From: Burkholderia sp. Bp9142
GTDB taxonomy: Bacteria; Pseudomonadota; Gammaproteobacteria; Burkholderiales; Burkholderiaceae
NCBI RefSeq assembly: GCF_003853415.1
Contig: NZ_QTPP01000014.1
Span: forward strand, 111,497 to 175,496
DNA: 64,000 nt
Direction of reading: 5' to 3'
The notes beneath the pieces are model-generated. The model was given only the letters and a program-made list of their open reading frames with translations. It was not told the origin of the DNA and did not search any database. Shown piece by piece: positions 10,193-19,102 of the stretch (positions are counted from its first letter, which is position 1; each line of letters opens with the position of its first letter). The translations under genes were made by a program, and so were the position numbers.

Positions 10193-10837
10193 TCAGTTCC
10201 AGCCGACCATGATCGCGCCCATGCCAACCAGCAGCCCGCCCGTCACGCGGTTCATCGCGCGCATCCGCGCCGGGCGCTGCAGCGCCCGGCCAAGCCGGTG
10301 CGAGAACAGCGCCATCGACGCGACCCCGCCAGCGAACAGCAGCGCGAAAGTCGTCGCGAGCAGCAGGAACTGCGCGTTCACGCTCCAGTCGTCGTTCGGG
10401 ACGATGAACTGAGGAAAGAACGACGGAAAGAACAGCAGCGTCTTCGGATTCAGGCCGGAGGTGGCGACGCCGCGCCAGAACAGCGCGCGTCCGGTGTCGG
10501 CGGCGGGTGTGGTGCTGCCAGCTTCCGTCGATGCGGCCGGCGCGGTTGCCGGCGCGCGGTTGAGCCACTGCTTGCAGCCGAGCCACACGAGGTACGCGGC
10601 GCCGGCCCAGCGCAGCACGGTCAGCGCGTGCTCGTCGAGGTTGACCAGCGAATTCAGGCACAGCGCGGTCAGCGCCAGTTGCAGCAGCACGGCGAGCGTG
10701 CCGCCCCACACGCACGGCAGCGCACGACGCCAGCCGGCGCGCAGTGCCTGATTCATCGTGAGGAGGTTGACCGGGCCGGGGGCGTAGATGAGGACGGCGG
10801 ACGCAGCGAGGAACGACAGATAAAGCCTGAACGACAT
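10193..10837 (-). CDS. LysE/RhtB-family amino-acid exporter
   Basis: A 214-residue inner-membrane exporter with about six membrane segments and the family signature APGPVNLLTMNQALRAGW near residue 20. The middle shows SGLNPKTLLFFPSFFPQF, also typical of LysE/RhtB proteins. A divergent Lrp/AsnC regulator 284 nt away is the usual partner of such exporters and suggests induction by an amino acid. Which amino acid is exported cannot be told. Confidence 0.9.
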   Translation of the reverse strand: MSFRLYLSFLAASAVLIYAPGPVNLLTMNQALRAGWRRALPCVWGGTLAVLLQLALTALCLNSLVNLDEHALTVLRWAGAAYLVWLGCKQWLNRAPATAPAASTEAGSTTPAADTGRALFWRGVATSGLNPKTLLFFPSFFPQFIVPNDDWSVNAQFLLLATTFALLFAGGVASMALFSHRLGRALQRPARMRAMNRVTGGLLVGMGAIMVGWN

Positions 10838-11121
10838 GACGGGCGGTGCGGAAACGGAGGATCGGGCGCCGGCCCGCGCTGCCGGATCGGCGCGCGGGAA
10901 GCGGGGAATCGCATGCCTGCGTGTCCGGCGCCGCAACTCGTGATTGCGGCTTGGCGTCCCGCTGCGAAGGGGTTGTCGCGGGGAGCGTGCCGGACAACAG
11001 GCATGGAGAAAATGTATCAAGCGGGCCGGTTAAAAGGCTTCCTGTTTTCCAGCAAAACCGACCCAAAACCAGAATCATGTTCAGCTAGAATGCCGATTTT
11101 AAGTAGAAGATTCTTCCTGTC

Positions 11122-11604
11122 ATGGCTACCCGCGAACGCACGCCCAGAACCCTCGACAACCAGGACCGCAAGATCCTCGGCGCACTGCAAAAAAATGCGC
11201 GTCTGTCGAACGCCGAACTCGCCGAACAGATCGGCATGTCGACCACCGCATGCTGGAACCGCACGCGGCAGCTCGAACTCGACGGCTACATCGACGGCTA
11301 CGTCGCGCTGGTCAACCAGCGGATGCTCGGCTACGCGGACATCGTGATCCTCGAAGTCACGCTCGATCGCCACGAAGACGACGCGCTCGCGCGTTTCGGC
11401 GCCGAACTGGCGGCGCTGCCCGAAGTGCTCGAGGCGTATCTCGTGTCGGGTGAATACGACTACTGGATCAAGGTCGCGGTCGATGGCACGGCCGGCTACG
11501 AGCGTTTCCTGCGCGAGAAGCTGTACAGGATTTCGAGCATCCGCCACAGCCGCTCGATGTTCGCGCTGCGGTGCATGAAAGACGTGCCGTCGATTCAGGT
11601 ATGA
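11122..11604 (+). CDS. Lrp/AsnC-family transcriptional regulator
   Basis: A 160-residue leucine-responsive-type regulator. The N-terminal helix-turn-helix includes RKILGALQKNARLSNAELAE and IGMSTTACWNRTRQLE (residues about 15-60). The C-terminal ligand-binding RAM domain ends with SRSMFALRCMKDVPSIQV. It is divergent from the LysE/RhtB exporter; the intergenic stretch includes an AT-richer segment at 11080-11115 that probably holds its promoter. Inference: it controls the exporter in response to an amino acid. Confidence 0.92.
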   Translation: MATRERTPRTLDNQDRKILGALQKNARLSNAELAEQIGMSTTACWNRTRQLELDGYIDGYVALVNQRMLGYADIVILEVTLDRHEDDALARFGAELAALPEVLEAYLVSGEYDYWIKVAVDGTAGYERFLREKLYRISSIRHSRSMFALRCMKDVPSIQV

Positions 11605-12011
11605 CGACGGCGGCGCCGGGCCGCGCGTCGTCGTGACAACGCCGCGCGCGGCTGCGCTGGGGAAGGGAGGTGGCCGGGCTGTCGCGGCCGGTGCGCGCGG
11701 CCCGGCGCCGGATGCAGTCCGGACATGCCGGCTGGGCGGGAAAACGGATGAATCTTCCGTGACGACCCGGCGCGGCGCGTGGCATGCGCCATGTGCCGGC
11801 ATTCCGGCAAGCGGCAGTCAACATCGTGCCGACACGCTCGGCACCAGCATCACGGCGCCCACATCGCGTGAGCGCATTCAATCGAGGCCATTCGGCCCTT
11901 TTTACAATATCCGTTGATACGCCGACGCCGGACGCGGCGGCCTTTCGGCGCGCGTCCCGGCACGCGGATCAGCCGGATATCGTGCCGCCGGCCGGCAGCC
12001 GGTCGCGGCGA
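11605..12011. other. Gene-free interval
   Basis: About 400 nt after the Lrp gene in which I see no convincing gene. It is GC-rich, apart from a short AT-richer patch at 11893-11915 that may be a promoter. A 7-bp stem (GACGACG / CGTCGTC) just after the Lrp stop lacks a T-run. Confidence 0.5.
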
Positions 12012-12155
12012 TCAGCGCGGCAGGCGTGCGTGCGCTTCGGCGATGACTTCGCAGTTCTCGAGGTGCAGTGCCCATGCTTCTGCAAGCAGCTCGCCAACAC
12101 GTGCGAGCCAGCCAGCGGATTGGGTGGAACGATCGGAGACATTGGACGTTTGCAT
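12012..12155 (-). CDS. Small hypothetical protein (47 aa)
   Basis: A 47-residue acidic protein starting MQTSNVSDRSTQSAGWLAR and rich in Ala, Leu and Glu, likely a single amphipathic helix (LARVGELLAEAWALHLENCE). The ATG is preceded by GGGG at about 7 nt. I do not recognise it. Normal codon use and a plausible ribosome site are the only support, and it could be spurious. Confidence 0.45.
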   Translation of the reverse strand: MQTSNVSDRSTQSAGWLARVGELLAEAWALHLENCEVIAEAHARLPR

Positions 12156-12405
12156 GACGAAGCCCCATATAGGTGGCGAGTTAGGGATAACCCTAATCAT
12201 ACGGGAGCCTCACCGTCTTGTGAAATGCGATTTCGTTATATGAGAATTACTGACAATTTCTGTTGCTGCTGCGCAACATGAGCGGAGTCCGCGGTGTCGT
12301 TGTTCGGTGGACCGGCGTGACGAGGCCGCGGCGAGCACGGGCCTCGCAATGAGGGACAGGAACGGAACGTCAGGCGGGGAGAAGGGCGCGGCAGCGGGGT
12401 GACGA

Positions 12406-14058
12406 TTACTCGCCGATCCATCCGAACCGCCACGACAGGCGGCGCGTCGCGGCGAGCAGCGCATGTGCGAGTTCGCTGTCCGGCCCGCGCGGGAAGCCGC
12501 GCGACGAGCCGATGATCGCGATCACGAGCCGGATGCTGCCGGTGTGATCGAACACGGGCGCGGCGATCGTCCCGATGCCCGGCACCGGCGCGTCGAACGC
12601 GAAATCGAGTTCGTCCGCACGGATCGTCGCGAGCCGCGCGTGGAGCGCGTCGTCGACCTGCGCCGCGCCGCCGGCGAGGCGCACGGGCTCGTCAGCCAGC
12701 AGGCCGGCCAGCACGTCGTCGGACATGCCGGCCGCGAAGATCCGCCCGATCGCGGTATTCACGAGGGACATCACCGTGCCGACCTGCAGGCTCACGTGCT
12801 GCGGCCGCGCGGACTCCTCGAGGCGGATCACGGTCGGCCCGAGCGGCCCGAGGGTCGCCGCGGCCACGCTCATGTCGGTCGCGGCCGCCAGCGCGACGAT
12901 CTCGGCTTCCGCATCGCGCGTCGGCGACACGCGCTGCATCGCGATCAGCCCGAGTGCCTGGCCGAGCGGCCCGCCGCCGAAGCAGCCCGCATCGTCGCGG
13001 CTCAGCAGGCCGATCTTCTGCAGGCTCACCAGATGCGGAAACGCCTTCGCGGCCGGCATCCCGGCCGCCGCCGCGAGATCGCGCAGCGGCAGCGCACGGC
13101 CCGCCGACACGAGCGCAAGCAGCAGCTCGCCCGTGCTGTCGAGCGCGTTGATGCCGCGCTGCGCTTTCGCGTCGTCGGCGAGCGCAGGCGGCATGCGCTG
13201 GACTGCCGGGGCTGCGGCCGGCGGCGACGGCTGCGCGTCGCGGCCGGCATCGAGCGACGCGGTGGCCTGCCGCGCCGCATCGCGCAGCGCCGTCGCGATC
13301 GGGCCGTTCCAGCCGACATCGATCGACCCGGTCGAGCCGATCACCGTCAACGCGAGTTGCAGGCGTCCGTCGGCGTCCAGCACCGGCACGCACATCGCGC
13401 TGACGCCGGGGCTCGGCCGGTCCACGCCGCGCTCGATCCCGCGGGTGCGGATCGCGTCGAGTTCGGCCTGCCACGCGCGGGCATCGGACGTGGGCTGATC
13501 GCCTTCCGCACCCGCGAGCGTGTCGCCGGCGCCGGCCTGGCTGGCCGCCATCGCGTCCAGCTGTGCGGCGTCGCCGAATGCCCGGAATACGCGGCCGGTC
13601 GCGGTCGTGTCGAGCGACATCACCGATCCGACGTGCAGGTTCACGTGCAGCGGATAGCCGCCGTGCTCGATGCGCACGATCGTCGGCCCGAGCGCGCCCG
13701 GCACCGACAGCGCGACGCTCAGGCCGACCGTTTCCGCGAGCCGCGCCGCGTGCGGCAGCGCCGCGCGATAGGCCGGCTGGCGTTCGATCGACATCAGCCC
13801 GAGCCGCAGCGACAGCGGCCCCGGCTCGTAGTTGCCGGTGAGCGCGTCGCGTTTCACGAGCGCGAGGCGCGTCAAGCTGACGAGATAGGTATGCGCCTGC
13901 GCGGTCGACAAGCCGGCCGCGGCCGCCAGCTCCGACAGCCCGAGCGGCTTGCGCCGGCGCGCAAGTGCGTCGAGCAGCCGGCCGCCGACCTCGACGCTCT
14001 GGATCCCGCGCTGCGCCTTGGGCGGCACGTCGTCTGCGCTGGCTTCGTGGTTCTGCAC
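12406..14058 (-). CDS. Double-length IclR-family regulator (two fused IclR modules)
   Basis: A 550-residue protein, twice the usual IclR length of about 250-280. The first module has a helix-turn-helix at about 39-68 (LSELAAAAGLSTAQAHTYLV) and an effector domain with VGSVMSLDTTATGRVF. After a proline/alanine linker near 275-290 a second module repeats the pattern: helix-turn-helix at about 320-350 (LAAAAGMPAAKAFPHLVSL) and VGTVMSLVNTAIGRIF. Both modules open with KAQRGI, so it arose by tandem duplication and fusion. It is divergent from the MBL-fold and MFS genes, its probable targets. No internal stop or frameshift is seen. Confidence 0.92.
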   Translation of the reverse strand: MQNHEASADDVPPKAQRGIQSVEVGGRLLDALARRRKPLGLSELAAAAGLSTAQAHTYLVSLTRLALVKRDALTGNYEPGPLSLRLGLMSIERQPAYRAALPHAARLAETVGLSVALSVPGALGPTIVRIEHGGYPLHVNLHVGSVMSLDTTATGRVFRAFGDAAQLDAMAASQAGAGDTLAGAEGDQPTSDARAWQAELDAIRTRGIERGVDRPSPGVSAMCVPVLDADGRLQLALTVIGSTGSIDVGWNGPIATALRDAARQATASLDAGRDAQPSPPAAAPAVQRMPPALADDAKAQRGINALDSTGELLLALVSAGRALPLRDLAAAAGMPAAKAFPHLVSLQKIGLLSRDDAGCFGGGPLGQALGLIAMQRVSPTRDAEAEIVALAAATDMSVAAATLGPLGPTVIRLEESARPQHVSLQVGTVMSLVNTAIGRIFAAGMSDDVLAGLLADEPVRLAGGAAQVDDALHARLATIRADELDFAFDAPVPGIGTIAAPVFDHTGSIRLVIAIIGSSRGFPRGPDSELAHALLAATRRLSWRFGWIGE

Positions 14059-14235
14059 GCGATGGTTCTTCCGTTGACGAAACCCCGCATGGTATCCGAC
14101 GCCATTTGATGCGCCAGCCCGCAGGTTTACCCGTATTGGACAATAGCAAGCGACTTTGTCATTGACAAATGATCAGTGCGGGTCGATGATCCGCTCACTC
14201 CCCTCAACACATGGCTCGCAGCCACGGAACGCAAC

Positions 14236-15195
14236 ATGGCCAAAGCATTCGCCTCTCAAGCCGATCTGGAAGAGAAGAAAGTCACCTGGACGCAGCTGTC
14301 CGAGAACGCGTACGCCTACACCGCCGAAGGCGACCCGAACTCGGGCGTGATCATCGGCGACGACAGCGTGCTGATCGTCGACACGACCGCGACGCCGGCG
14401 ATGGCGCAGGACCTGATCGCGAAGATCCGCAGCGTGACCGACAAGCCGATCAAGCACGTCGTGCTGTCGCACTATCACGCGGTGCGCGTGCTCGGCGCGT
14501 CCGCGTATTTCGACGAAGGCGCGCAGCACGTGATCGCGAGCCGCGGCACCTATGAAATGATCGTCGAGCGCGGCGAGGCCGACATGAAGTCGGAGATCGA
14601 GCGTTTCCCGCGCCTGTTCGCGGGCGTCGAGACGGTGCCGGGCCTGACCTGGCCGACGCTCGTGTTCGAGCGCGAGATCACGCTGTTCCTCGGCAAGCTC
14701 GAAGTGAAGATCATGCACGTCGGCTCGGGCCACACGAAGGGCGACACGATCGTCTGGCTGCCGTCGCAGAAGGTGCTGTTCTCGGGCGACCTGGTCGAAT
14801 ACGACGCGGCCTGCTATTGCGGCGACGCGCAGCTCGAACAGTGGCCGGCCACGCTCGAGGCGCTGCGCGCGCTCGGCGCGGAAAAGCTCGTGCCGGGCCG
14901 CGGCCCCGCGCTGCTGAATCCGGCCGAGGTCGACAAGGGCCTCGACTACACGAAGGACTTCGTGACGACGCTGCTCGCGCAGGGCCGCAAGGCCGTCGAG
15001 CGCAAGCTCGACCTGAAGGCGTCGATGGCGCTCACGCGCGAAGCGATGGATCCGAAGTTCGGCCACGTGTTCATCTACGAGCACTGCTTGCCGTTCGACG
15101 TGTCGCGCGCGTTCGACGAGGCGAGCGGCATCACGCATCCGCGCATCTGGACCGCGCAGCGCGACAAGGAAATGTGGGACGCGCTGCAGGACTGA
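14236..15195 (+). CDS. Metallo-beta-lactamase-fold protein with incomplete metal site
   Basis: A 319-residue MBL-superfamily protein. The usual HxHxDH motif reads HYHAVR: both first histidines remain but Asp and His are replaced by Val and Arg. The later ligands GSGHTKGD (His) and FSGDLVEYD (Asp) are present, but the last His motif PGHG reads PGRG. By comparison with glyoxalase II, the metal-1 ligands are kept and the metal-2 ligands lost. The ATG at 14236 was preferred to a GTG 60 nt upstream. Divergent from the double IclR gene and followed by an MFS carrier, it may act in aromatic or organic-acid catabolism; the substrate is unknown. Confidence 0.85.
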   Translation: MAKAFASQADLEEKKVTWTQLSENAYAYTAEGDPNSGVIIGDDSVLIVDTTATPAMAQDLIAKIRSVTDKPIKHVVLSHYHAVRVLGASAYFDEGAQHVIASRGTYEMIVERGEADMKSEIERFPRLFAGVETVPGLTWPTLVFEREITLFLGKLEVKIMHVGSGHTKGDTIVWLPSQKVLFSGDLVEYDAACYCGDAQLEQWPATLEALRALGAEKLVPGRGPALLNPAEVDKGLDYTKDFVTTLLAQGRKAVERKLDLKASMALTREAMDPKFGHVFIYEHCLPFDVSRAFDEASGITHPRIWTAQRDKEMWDALQD

Positions 15196-15202
15196 GCGGG
15201 TC

Positions 15203-15240
15203 ACGGCGGCGGGGCGTCCGGACGGACGGCCCGCCGTTTT
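15203..15240 (+). terminator. Possible intrinsic terminator after the MBL-fold gene
   Basis: A 7-bp stem (ACGGCGG / CCGCCGT) encloses a GC-rich loop that can fold further, and it ends in TTTT. The MFS gene lies about 140 nt further on the same strand. Confidence 0.5.
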
Positions 15241-15377
15241 CCTGACGGCCCCTGAACGGCGGCGGCATCGCGCCGCGCTTCACGGCGCCGAATTCCGATC
15301 GCACAAGAAAGCAGGGCGCATGCACGCCCTCGGAGACTGCTGCGCGCTCGACGCGCGCGGCCCGTTTGGAGAGAGAC

Positions 15378-16751
15378 ATGCCCCGATCGCTTCCCGCCGA
15401 AGCGACGATCGCGCACGCGAGTGCTGCGGCGTCGACTTCCTCATACGAATCCGCGTCCGATGCCGGCGATGCGCTGCTGTTCCGCAAGATCGCGTGGCGG
15501 ATCGTGCCGTTCCTGTTCCTCTGCTACGTCGTATCGTTCCTCGACCGCATCAACATCGGCTTCGCGCAGTTGCAGATGAAGCACGATCTCGGCTTCAGCG
15601 ATGCGATGTACGGTCTCGGCGCCGCGGTGTTCTACGTCGGCTACGTGTTCTGCGAGGTGCCGAGCAACCTGCTGCTCGCGCGCTTCGGCGCGCGCCGCAC
15701 GTTCACGCGGATCATGCTGCTGTGGGGCATCGCGTCGACCGGCATGATGTTCGTGTCGCAGCCGTCGCATTTCTACGTGCTGCGCTTCCTGCTCGGCGTG
15801 TTCGAGGCCGGCTTCTTTCCCGGCATCGTGCTGTACCTGACCTACTGGTTCCCGGCGAACCGGCGCGCGGCGGCGATCTCGGTATTCTTCGCGGGCGTCG
15901 CGGTCGCGGGCGTGCTCGGCGGCCTGATGTCGGGCTGGATCATGCGCGACATGAGCGGCGTGCTCGGGCTGCACGGCTGGCAGTGGATGTTCGCGATCGA
16001 AGGCGCGCCGGCCATCGTGCTCGCGTGCTTCGCGTTCACGTACCTGGTCGACCGTCCGCAGGACGCCGCGTGGCTCACGTCCGACGAAAAGGCGCGCGTC
16101 ACCGCGCTGTGCGGCGACAGCCGTACGCACGGCGCCGCGCATGGCGCGCACGACAAGCGCAGCCTGGTCGCCGCGCTCGCGAACCCGCGCGTCTACCTGT
16201 TCGCATTCATCTACTTCTCGCTGACCTGCGCATCGCTGACGCTCAATTTCTGGATGCCGCTGATGATTCGCGACTTCGGCGTGACCGATGTCGTGGCCGT
16301 GAGCCTCTACACGGTCGTGCCGAACGCGGTCGGCGCGGTCGGGCTGATCCTGATCGCGCGCCGCTCGGACCGCACCGGCGAGCGCCGCAGGCATTTCGCG
16401 TGCTGCACGATCGGCGGCGGGCTCGCACTCGCCGCGCTGACGCTGCACCTGCACAGCTTCGCGGCGATGCTCGCGTGCCTGTCGATCGCGGCGACGCTGA
16501 TCTTCGCCGCGCTGCCGATCTTCTGGGCCGTACCGACCCGCTACCTGTCGGGCAACGCGGCCGCCGCCGGGATCGCGTTGATCAGCAGCATCGGGATCAC
16601 GAGCGGCATCGTCAGCCCGTGGGTGATCGGGCTGATCCGCACGCGCACCGGCAGCATGGATCTCGCGGTGTACCTGCTGGCCGCGCTGCTCGCGCTGAGC
16701 GGCGCGGCACTGATGCTCGGCGTGAAGGGCGAACCCGCGCAGCGCGCCTGA
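15378..16751 (+). CDS. MFS transporter, anion:cation symporter (phthalate permease-like) family
   Basis: A 457-residue major-facilitator protein with twelve predicted membrane segments. The ACS-family signature is FLDRINIGFAQLQMKHDLG at the end of TM1. The TM2-3 loop (NLLLARFGARRTFTRIM) carries the conserved basic motif. Members import organic anions such as phthalate, tartrate, glucarate or hydroxybenzoates; the substrate here is unknown. The start follows GGAGAG. It lies downstream of the MBL-fold gene and divergent from the IclR gene. Confidence 0.92.
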   Translation: MPRSLPAEATIAHASAAASTSSYESASDAGDALLFRKIAWRIVPFLFLCYVVSFLDRINIGFAQLQMKHDLGFSDAMYGLGAAVFYVGYVFCEVPSNLLLARFGARRTFTRIMLLWGIASTGMMFVSQPSHFYVLRFLLGVFEAGFFPGIVLYLTYWFPANRRAAAISVFFAGVAVAGVLGGLMSGWIMRDMSGVLGLHGWQWMFAIEGAPAIVLACFAFTYLVDRPQDAAWLTSDEKARVTALCGDSRTHGAAHGAHDKRSLVAALANPRVYLFAFIYFSLTCASLTLNFWMPLMIRDFGVTDVVAVSLYTVVPNAVGAVGLILIARRSDRTGERRRHFACCTIGGGLALAALTLHLHSFAAMLACLSIAATLIFAALPIFWAVPTRYLSGNAAAAGIALISSIGITSGIVSPWVIGLIRTRTGSMDLAVYLLAALLALSGAALMLGVKGEPAQRA

Positions 16752-16829
16752 ACCCCGGCCGGTCGCTGCCGGCGGCCGGCGTTGCGCTTCCAGTCCGCAC
16801 CGCATTGGCATCCGTCGAGGAGACGATCG

Positions 16830-17052
16830 ATGTCAGCCCATCTTCAAGCGGACGCCGCGCATGCCGTCGCGTCCGGCCCGCGCGTCCGACCATGGCGCGC
16901 TGTACCGGCGCCTCGGCACGCGGATCGTGCCGTTCCTGTTCATTTGCTACATCGTGTCGATCCTCGACCGCAGCAACATCGGCTTCGCGCAGTGGCGGAT
17001 GCGGCAGGATCTCGGCCTGACCGACGCGATGGACCGCCTCGGCGCGGATCGG
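16830..17052 (+). pseudogene. Truncated, frameshifted MFS transporter remnant
   Basis: An ATG at 16830 opens a short reading frame that shifts by one base near 16862. The next frame then reads LYRRLGTRIVPFLFICYIVS and LDRSNIGFAQWRMRQDLG, clearly the first membrane helix of an ACS-family MFS protein. Homology stops at DAMDRLGAD, where the convergent diguanylate cyclase gene ends. Only about 70 of about 440 codons survive. It resembles the intact upstream carrier but is too divergent to be a recent copy. Confidence 0.8.
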
Positions 17053-18843
17053 CTAGGCCCGATACACCTCGATCCGGTTGCGGCCGCGCTCCTTCGCCAC
17101 GTACAGCGCCTTGTCGGCGCGCGACAGCGCCTGGTACGCGCCGAAATCCGATGTCCGCATCGCGTCGATGCCGATGCTGACGGTCAGCGAGAGCAGATGA
17201 TCCTCGTGCACGAGCCGCGTGTCGGCCGCGCGCTGCCGCACGCGCAGCGCGAGCGCAACCGCCGCGTCGATCCCGGCGCGTGGCAGCACGATCGCGAATT
17301 CCTCGCCGCCGAGGCGCCCGACGATGCCCTCCGGCCCGATCTCCGCGAGCAGCAGCCGCGCGAAATGCCGGAGCGCGCGATCGCCGAGCGGATGTCCCCA
17401 GCGGTCGTTCAGCGCCTTGAAGTGATCGAGATCGAGCATCAGTACGGCGGCGTCCTGGCCGCTCGCGCGTACGCCGCGCAACGCGGCTTCGCTTTGCCGC
17501 ATGAACGCGTGGCGGTTCGACAGCTGGGTCAGATGGTCGGTCGTCGCCATCCGGTGCAGTTCAGCCTCGATATGCTTGCGCTCCGTCGCATCCGTGATGA
17601 AGCCGTGCCATACGGTGCCGCCGTCCGGCGTGCGCTGCGGGCGCGCGTCGCCTTCGCGCCATCGCATGCCCTGGTCCGGCAGCAGCACCCGGTATTCGAG
17701 CCGCCAGGGCGACAGTTGCTCGGCCGACGCCAGCAGCGACTGACGGTATGCGGCCAGGTCGGCCGGATGGATCCGGGTTTCGACCGCATCCGCATCGCCT
17801 GCGATCTGGTCGGGTGTCAGTTCGTAGATGTCGCGCACGCCTGCGCTCGCATACGAAAAGAACCGGCGGCCGTCGGCGCTCTGCCGCAGCTGGAACACGA
17901 GGCCGGGAACCTGGTCGGTCAGGTTCGTGACGAGCGTGACGGAGTCGTGCAACCGGCCGGCGAGCTCGCGCAGCGCGGTGATGTCCGTGGTCGTGCCGAC
18001 CATGCGCAGCGCTCGCCCGTTGCTGTCGCGGGTGATGACCTTGCCGCGGCTGCAGATCCATTTGTACGTACCGTTCTTGCAGCGGATGCGGTGCTCGACC
18101 GCATAGCTGTCGGTCCGGTTCTCGAAGTGGGCGAGCATCGCGGCCTTCACGTCGGCGACATCGTCCGGGTGCAGCCGTTGGTAGGCGTCCTCGATCCGGC
18201 TCGTCAGCTCGTGCGGCGCGTAGCCCAGCAGCGCCTTCCAGGCCGCCGAGTAATGGATCTCGCCGGTTACCACGTCGCGATCCCATACGCCGGTGCCGCT
18301 TTCGCTCAGCGCGAGCGTGGTCAGCGCGCTGTGTTCCTCGATGGCGCCGAGCCGTTCGCACAGCGCGGCCTGTGCGCTCGCGCGGCAGATCGCATGTTCA
18401 GCCAGCGTCGCCAGATCGTGAAGAAACGTGCGTTGCGCGGCGTCGAGCGTCAGGCCGGTGCTGCCGGTGACACACAGCGCGCCCAGCGTGGTGCCGTCGG
18501 GTGCGATCAGTTCGCAGGCCGCGACGATGTGCGGCCCGTCGTGCGGGAGGCTGCCCGCATCGGGCGTGATGAATCGTCTGCCGGCAGTCGGTGCGCGCTC
18601 GACATGCGCAGGGAAGAGCGCGGGGGGACGTGCGGCGGGCAGCGTGCCGTCGGATGCCGCCACGCGCTGCGCGCCGCCTTCCGCGTGCGCGACGAATGCG
18701 CCGGCCGTGCCGAAATGCGCACGCGCGAGACGGCACACGGTCGCCAGCTCGGGCAACGGCGCAGGCGCCGGACGATGGTCGGCGGGGACATGAGGGGAAC
18801 CGGGCGTGTCGCCGATCCCGGTGGTGAACATACGGAACCGCAT
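17053..18843 (-). CDS. Diguanylate cyclase with GAF-like and PAS sensor domains
   Basis: A 596-residue cytoplasmic signalling protein expected to make cyclic di-GMP from two GTP. The order is a GAF-like region (about 30-180), a PAS/PAC unit (about 200-330; YKWICSRGKVITRDSNGRAL), a second PAS/PAC (about 345-440; WHGFITDATERK) and a GGDEF domain with active site GGEEF near residues 512-516. I see no RxxD inhibitory site just upstream, so product feedback may be weak. The start was placed at MRFRMFTTG. The gene ends exactly where a truncated MFS remnant begins on the other strand, suggesting a deletion nearby. Confidence 0.92.
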   Translation of the reverse strand: MRFRMFTTGIGDTPGSPHVPADHRPAPAPLPELATVCRLARAHFGTAGAFVAHAEGGAQRVAASDGTLPAARPPALFPAHVERAPTAGRRFITPDAGSLPHDGPHIVAACELIAPDGTTLGALCVTGSTGLTLDAAQRTFLHDLATLAEHAICRASAQAALCERLGAIEEHSALTTLALSESGTGVWDRDVVTGEIHYSAAWKALLGYAPHELTSRIEDAYQRLHPDDVADVKAAMLAHFENRTDSYAVEHRIRCKNGTYKWICSRGKVITRDSNGRALRMVGTTTDITALRELAGRLHDSVTLVTNLTDQVPGLVFQLRQSADGRRFFSYASAGVRDIYELTPDQIAGDADAVETRIHPADLAAYRQSLLASAEQLSPWRLEYRVLLPDQGMRWREGDARPQRTPDGGTVWHGFITDATERKHIEAELHRMATTDHLTQLSNRHAFMRQSEAALRGVRASGQDAAVLMLDLDHFKALNDRWGHPLGDRALRHFARLLLAEIGPEGIVGRLGGEEFAIVLPRAGIDAAVALALRVRQRAADTRLVHEDHLLSLTVSIGIDAMRTSDFGAYQALSRADKALYVAKERGRNRIEVYRA

Positions 18844-19102
18844 GGTCGAATTCCGCGACGGTCTATTGCGCCGATGATCGGACGAATGTCCGGGCGCTGC
18901 TTCGGGGATGCAATCCGAGAGATTATCGTCGAGTGAAATCCGTGACAAGCGGGGCGAAACCGGCTTGGGCGCCGGCGAGACGGCGTGGCCGGCATGCATC
19001 GCGGGCGTCGACGACGATCCGCGACTCACCCGCCATCGCCCGATTCAATTCGATTGGGCCGCCCCGTGGGGGCAGCCCGGGGCGCGGCCTGGAAACCGAG
19101 GG

